NCBI RefSeq assembly: GCF_000718165.1
Contig: NZ_JOEY01000001.1
Location: 62,001-126,000, forward strand
DNA: 64,000 bases
From: Streptomyces fulvoviolaceus
GTDB lineage: Bacteria; Actinomycetota; Actinomycetes; Streptomycetales; Streptomycetaceae
Direction: 5' to 3'
Below the pieces are notes generated by a model. It ran no database searches and had not been told where the DNA came from. It saw only the letters and a list, made by a program, of their open reading frames with translations. Of the stretch, positions 61,045 through 64,000 are shown piece after piece (within the stretch, counting starts at the first letter, position 1; every line of letters begins with the position of its first letter). A program made the position numbers and the translations under genes.

Positions 61045-62553
61045 TCAACTCCCGGGATACGGCCAGGGGTTGGCCTTGCAGTGGATTCCGTTGTGGTTCA
61101 GGAACTTGGTCTGCTGCTGCATGACCGGGGCGAGTTCGCCGTCCTTGTCGCACGTCACATGGTGATATCCGAGCCGATGGCCGACCTCATGGTTGATCAA
61201 CATCTGCCGGTACGCATGGATTCGATCACCGTATGTACTGGATCCCTGTGCCCACCGATACGCATTGATCATCACTCGCTCGGTGGCGGCCGAGTCGCAC
61301 GACACGTTGTCCACGGTGGTGTCCAGGCCGGACTTGGCGCACCAGTCGGCCGTGGTGCCGGGGCTGGCGAGCGTGATCACGAAGTCGGGCTTGCCGGAGT
61401 AGATGCGCTCGAAGGTGCGGGCACCGTCGTGGGCCCAGCTGCGGTCGTCGTTGAGCGTCTTCTGCACGGCCTCGGCGAAGAGTTCGCCGTCGAGCCCGAG
61501 CCCCTGCTCCACGTCCACGCGATAGGTGTACTTCTGCCCCTTGCCGGGCGCCTTGTCGATCCCCTGGATCGCGTCGAACTTCCCCGAGCCGTCGAGCTTG
61601 GCGCCGAGCGCGTACTTCTTGTCCATCTTCTGCTCGTACGTCAGCGTCGCCACACTCGCCGACGGCGAGGCGGACGGCGAGGCGGCGTCACGGACGTCCC
61701 GCGCCTGGTCGGTCGCGGTCTGCGTGCGCAGGGCGGTGTCGTCGTGCCCGTCCGTGACCTGACCGGCCACGACGACGGCCAGCACGGTGGTGACGGCGGC
61801 GGCCGCGATCCCGGTGAAGGTCCGCCCCTTGGCACCCTTGGCCGGCTCGGGCTCGCCCGCCGGGGGCGCCTCGTCGTCCTCGGTGTCGGTCTCGCTAGGC
61901 CAGTCGGTGACGGAGCCGTACGGCTCGGCGGCGTGCGCGGAGGCGGCCGTACGGCGTCCCGGCGCGGGGGTGCGAGGCGCGAAGACGTCGTCGTCCACGA
62001 GGCCGTCCGCCCCGAAGGCGTCGAGGTACTCCTGCCGCGGCCCCCCGGGCGGCGCCTGCCGCTGCCCCGGAAGGGTGGCCCCGGGCCCGGCCGGCCTGCC
62101 GTACCCGGTCCCGCCCTGCCCGCTCAACTCACCCCAGCCACCCCCGGGTTCACGCTGCTGGGGATGCCCACCACGAGCCTGGGGGACACCACGGGCGGGG
62201 GTGCCGTCGGGCAGCCGGGGAAAGCCGTGCGCGGGAGTCCCGTCCGGCAGCCGGGGAAAACCGCGTGCCGGAGTCCCGTCCGGCAGCCGGGGAAAGCCGT
62301 GCGCGGGCGTACCGTCCGCCATGCGCGGCACCCCGCGGGCAGGCGTGCCGTCGGGAAAACGCGGCGCGCCCTGCCCCGGCGCCCCGTACCCAGGCATCCC
62401 CCTCCCCGGCGCCGCCTGCCGCGCCGCCGGCGGAGGAACCGGTGCCCGCCCCCGGCCGGCCGCATCCTCATCGGCGCCCTTGGAAGCGCCCTTCGAACCA
62501 CCCTTGCCGGCACCACTCTTGGGAGCCGGCCCACGTCGACTGTGGCGTCCCAC
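61045..62553 (-). CDS. DUF3152 protein with repeat-rich N-terminus
   Basis: A 502-residue protein. Residues 1-60 are basic and Gly/Ala/Pro-rich; residues 64-123 hold five 12-residue repeats of the PRLPDGTPARGF type; one membrane span follows near residue 250 (FTGIAAAAVTTVLAVVVAGQ). The outer C-terminal DUF3152 domain has a metalloprotease-like HEVGHRLGYHH and Cys pairs (WCAKSG, NVSCDS, VTCDKDG). So it is a membrane-anchored extracellular putative zinc peptidase with a long cytoplasmic tail. The stop lies 12 bases before the operator of the peptide ABC operon. Confidence 0.87.
   Translation of the reverse strand: MGRHSRRGPAPKSGAGKGGSKGASKGADEDAAGRGRAPVPPPAARQAAPGRGMPGYGAPGQGAPRFPDGTPARGVPRMADGTPAHGFPRLPDGTPARGFPRLPDGTPAHGFPRLPDGTPARGVPQARGGHPQQREPGGGWGELSGQGGTGYGRPAGPGATLPGQRQAPPGGPRQEYLDAFGADGLVDDDVFAPRTPAPGRRTAASAHAAEPYGSVTDWPSETDTEDDEAPPAGEPEPAKGAKGRTFTGIAAAAVTTVLAVVVAGQVTDGHDDTALRTQTATDQARDVRDAASPSASPSASVATLTYEQKMDKKYALGAKLDGSGKFDAIQGIDKAPGKGQKYTYRVDVEQGLGLDGELFAEAVQKTLNDDRSWAHDGARTFERIYSGKPDFVITLASPGTTADWCAKSGLDTTVDNVSCDSAATERVMINAYRWAQGSSTYGDRIHAYRQMLINHEVGHRLGYHHVTCDKDGELAPVMQQQTKFLNHNGIHCKANPWPYPGS
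62185..62364 (-). repeat. Five in-frame 36-bp tandem repeats
   Basis: Within the DUF3152 gene, five successive 36-bp units each encode a variant of PRLPDGTPA(R/H)G(F/V). Copies 3-5 are nearly identical in DNA, so unit number is probably variable between strains. Confidence 0.85.
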
Positions 62554-62561
62554 GCCGCGCC

Positions 62562-63584
62562 TCAGCTCCCTGCGTTCGTGGAACCCGATGTACCGCCACC
62601 GACACCGACAACTCCCGCCCCACCGCCGGAGACCTCCGCATCCGCGAGGAAGTCGCGGAACGCGCCCGCGACCGTCTCCGGGTACTCCATCATCGCGACG
62701 TGCCCCGCCTCCGGCAGGGTGAGCAGGCGGGAGTCACGGAAGGTGCGGGCCGCCTTCTGGGCCATGCGGAAGCCGACGAGCTGGTCGCGGCCGCCGTAGA
62801 CGAGAAGGGTCGGTGCGAGGACGCGCTCGGCCTGGCGCCACAGCGCGTGCTGGCCGCCCAGCGTGTACGCGTTCACGATGCCGCGCGCGGAGCGCGTCAT
62901 CGCGTCCCAGAAGTACGGCAGTTGCAGCCGCCGTTCCATCTCCTCCACCGCGTGCTGGAACCCCTCGGGCGTCACCCGCCCGGGGTCGCCGTAGCACAGC
63001 GCGGTGACCCCGCGGACCCGCTGCTCGGCCGTCCACTCCTTGGTGAAACGGGTGAAGAGCGTGGCCACGCCGGGTACCGCCAGCAGCGCCGTGGGGACGG
63101 CGCTGCGCTGGACGCGGATCTCCGGCAGCGCGGGCGAGACGAGCGTGAGCGTGCGGACGAGATCGGGTCGCACCGCGGCCACGCGCGTGGTCACCGCGCC
63201 GCCGAGCGAGTTCCCGAAGAGGTGCACGGGCCCGCGGCCGGACGCGTCGAGAAAACGGATGACCGCGCGCGCGTGCCCCGTGACGGAGTAGTCGCCGTCG
63301 TCCGGCGGCGGGGAGTCGCCGAAGCCCGGCAGATCCACGGCCTCGCCGTCGATGGCGCCCTCCAGCTGGTGCATCAGCACCGACCAGTTCTGCGAGGAAC
63401 CTCCGAGGCCGTGGACGTACAACGCGGGCGGCAGTCCCTCGCGCGCGGGCGGTCTCGACCGCACCGTCAGCGTGATCCCCGGCAGTCCGACCGACCTCAG
63501 CCACTCGCCCTCCGCGACCCTGACGGGCGCCACCTTGGGAAGGACGTTGGCGGGCGGCACGAACGGCAGCTCGGTCGAAGACAT
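62562..63584 (-). CDS. Alpha/beta-fold hydrolase
   Basis: A 340-residue intracellular hydrolase. The oxyanion loop is YVHGLGGSSQNW, the nucleophile elbow is LFGNSLGGAVTTR, Asp lies in YGGRDQLVG and His in EAGHVAMMEYP. The family includes esterases, C-C hydrolases and haloperoxidase-like enzymes; substrate unknown. The C-terminus is a Gly-rich tail (SGGGAGVVGVGGG). It ends eight bases before the DUF3152 start on the same strand, so they are probably one transcript. Confidence 0.9.
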   Translation of the reverse strand: MSSTELPFVPPANVLPKVAPVRVAEGEWLRSVGLPGITLTVRSRPPAREGLPPALYVHGLGGSSQNWSVLMHQLEGAIDGEAVDLPGFGDSPPPDDGDYSVTGHARAVIRFLDASGRGPVHLFGNSLGGAVTTRVAAVRPDLVRTLTLVSPALPEIRVQRSAVPTALLAVPGVATLFTRFTKEWTAEQRVRGVTALCYGDPGRVTPEGFQHAVEEMERRLQLPYFWDAMTRSARGIVNAYTLGGQHALWRQAERVLAPTLLVYGGRDQLVGFRMAQKAARTFRDSRLLTLPEAGHVAMMEYPETVAGAFRDFLADAEVSGGGAGVVGVGGGTSGSTNAGS

Positions 63585-63806
63585 GCGGCAATGTTACGAG
63601 ACGATCACGCAGTGATTCATGTGTTCGCCATCACAGACAGGCGTACGAATCAATACATGCGGATCAACGCATACAGGCGATGCATACAGGACAAACAGGT
63701 GCGCGGATCAATGGCGTAGGAATCGGGTGTCTCCTAGGCTCGTACGCAGGGCACCCGCACGTGGCCCCCTGACTCACCCAGGGACGTTCTAGGAAGGGAG
63801 CCCGGC
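63585..63806. other. Divergent intergenic region
   Basis: About 220 bases, relatively AT-rich for this genome. It holds near-repeats CATACAGG (twice in GCATACAGGCGATGCATACA) and a possible sigma-R/ECF-type promoter, GGAAT (63719-63723), 18 bases, GTA (63742-63744), directed to the plus-strand gene. Support is weak. Confidence 0.3.
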
Positions 63807-64000
63807 ATGGCCTACGACCCGACCGACCCCGAGTCCTTCGAGGAAGAGGACGGCCCCGTCGAACTCGACGTCGAAGCCCCGGAGGGCGACGCCGCCGAGC
63901 AGCACGCCGACATCGCCCCGAACCGCGACGACCCGCTGACCGGCGTCGATCCCGACCGGGCGAACGAGGCCGACCTCATCGAACAGGCCCGCGTCGTCTC
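63807..64000 (+). CDS. Acidic hypothetical protein (cut by window edge)
   Basis: The open frame starts MAYDPTDPESFEEEDGPVEL and continues acidic and disordered (LDVEAPEGDAAEQ, DPDRANEADLIEQARVV) to the last base. GGGAG lies seven bases before the ATG. The DPDRANEADLIEQ segment recalls short conserved actinobacterial acidic proteins of unknown function. Nothing more can be said without the rest. Confidence 0.7.
   Translation, partial: MAYDPTDPESFEEEDGPVELDVEAPEGDAAEQHADIAPNRDDPLTGVDPDRANEADLIEQARVV

Noticed and set aside
62185..62364. CRISPR-like array
   Set aside because: Repeats are in frame, contiguous without spacers and inside a coding gene.

Overview
The window is chromosomal DNA from a Streptomyces-type actinomycete. 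It is very GC-rich, with GTG starts, ATGA overlaps between co-transcribed genes, and rare TTA codons. Markers of the genus and its relatives include a WblC/WhiB7 regulator beside uvrD2, mycoredoxin, AdnAB-like helicase-nucleases, UPF0182, PPA1309-family, DUF3152 and DUF2342-type metalloprotease proteins. Gene order looks like the conserved core of the chromosome, not an arm or a large mobile island. No rRNA, CRISPR array, intact insertion sequence, prophage or biosynthetic megacluster is visible.

Layout. 1-6.9 kb: M50 peptidase (cut by the window edge), aroA, rsgA, an SMR/Gdx exporter, the decayed 3' end of a peptide-binding lipoprotein gene, a TTA-containing TetR gene, hisN, a two-CBS protein and a Fur/PerR-type regulator. 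6.9-9.8 kb: a NitT/TauT-type ABC operon behind four tandem 18-bp repeats and a short palindrome. 9.8-12.1 kb: the initiator tRNA (fMet) gene and, 2.2 kb away, an exact 58-bp copy of its 3' part. The pair brackets one Sel1-repeat gene. 12.1-21.4 kb: UPF0182, PPA1309, a PDZ/Lon-like protease, moaE, an atypical SDR, a zinc metalloprotease and a Nudix hydrolase.

21.4-28.2 kb: three AIM24-domain proteins, one fused to TerD, then a YgjP-type metallopeptidase diverging from a ThiF/E1-like gene that carries a TTA codon and overlaps an ABC1/UbiB-type kinase. 28.2-33.5 kb: wblC with a roughly 590-nt leader (WhiB7-type promoter, 106-codon upstream ORF, attenuator hairpin), a coupled small gene, uvrD2, mycoredoxin and nudC. 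33.6-42.7 kb: an M20 dipeptidase, two large AdnB/AdnA-like helicase-nucleases and an alkyltransferase-like protein without the active-site cysteine. 42.8-50.2 kb: an MprF-like flippase with a degenerate kinase domain, two paralogous secreted TAP-type peptidases and moeZ.

50.2-55.2 kb: a minus-strand cluster with a PelF-like glycosyltransferase, a multi-pass membrane protein, a 13-codon leader ORF, a sugar epimerase and a spherulin-4-like protein. It looks like a small exopolysaccharide locus. 55.4-61.0 kb: a peptide ABC importer operon preceded by a 30-codon leader peptide on what looks like a leaderless transcript, with a 17-bp perfect palindrome on the promoter. 61.0-64.0 kb: DUF3152, an alpha/beta hydrolase and the start of an acidic protein.

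Links between regions: moaE and moeZ serve molybdopterin and sulfur transfer. uvrD2, adnA, adnB and the ATL protein serve DNA repair. WblC, Fur, mycoredoxin and NudC suggest redox and antibiotic stress response. Calls rest on reading motifs and context; no database search was run.
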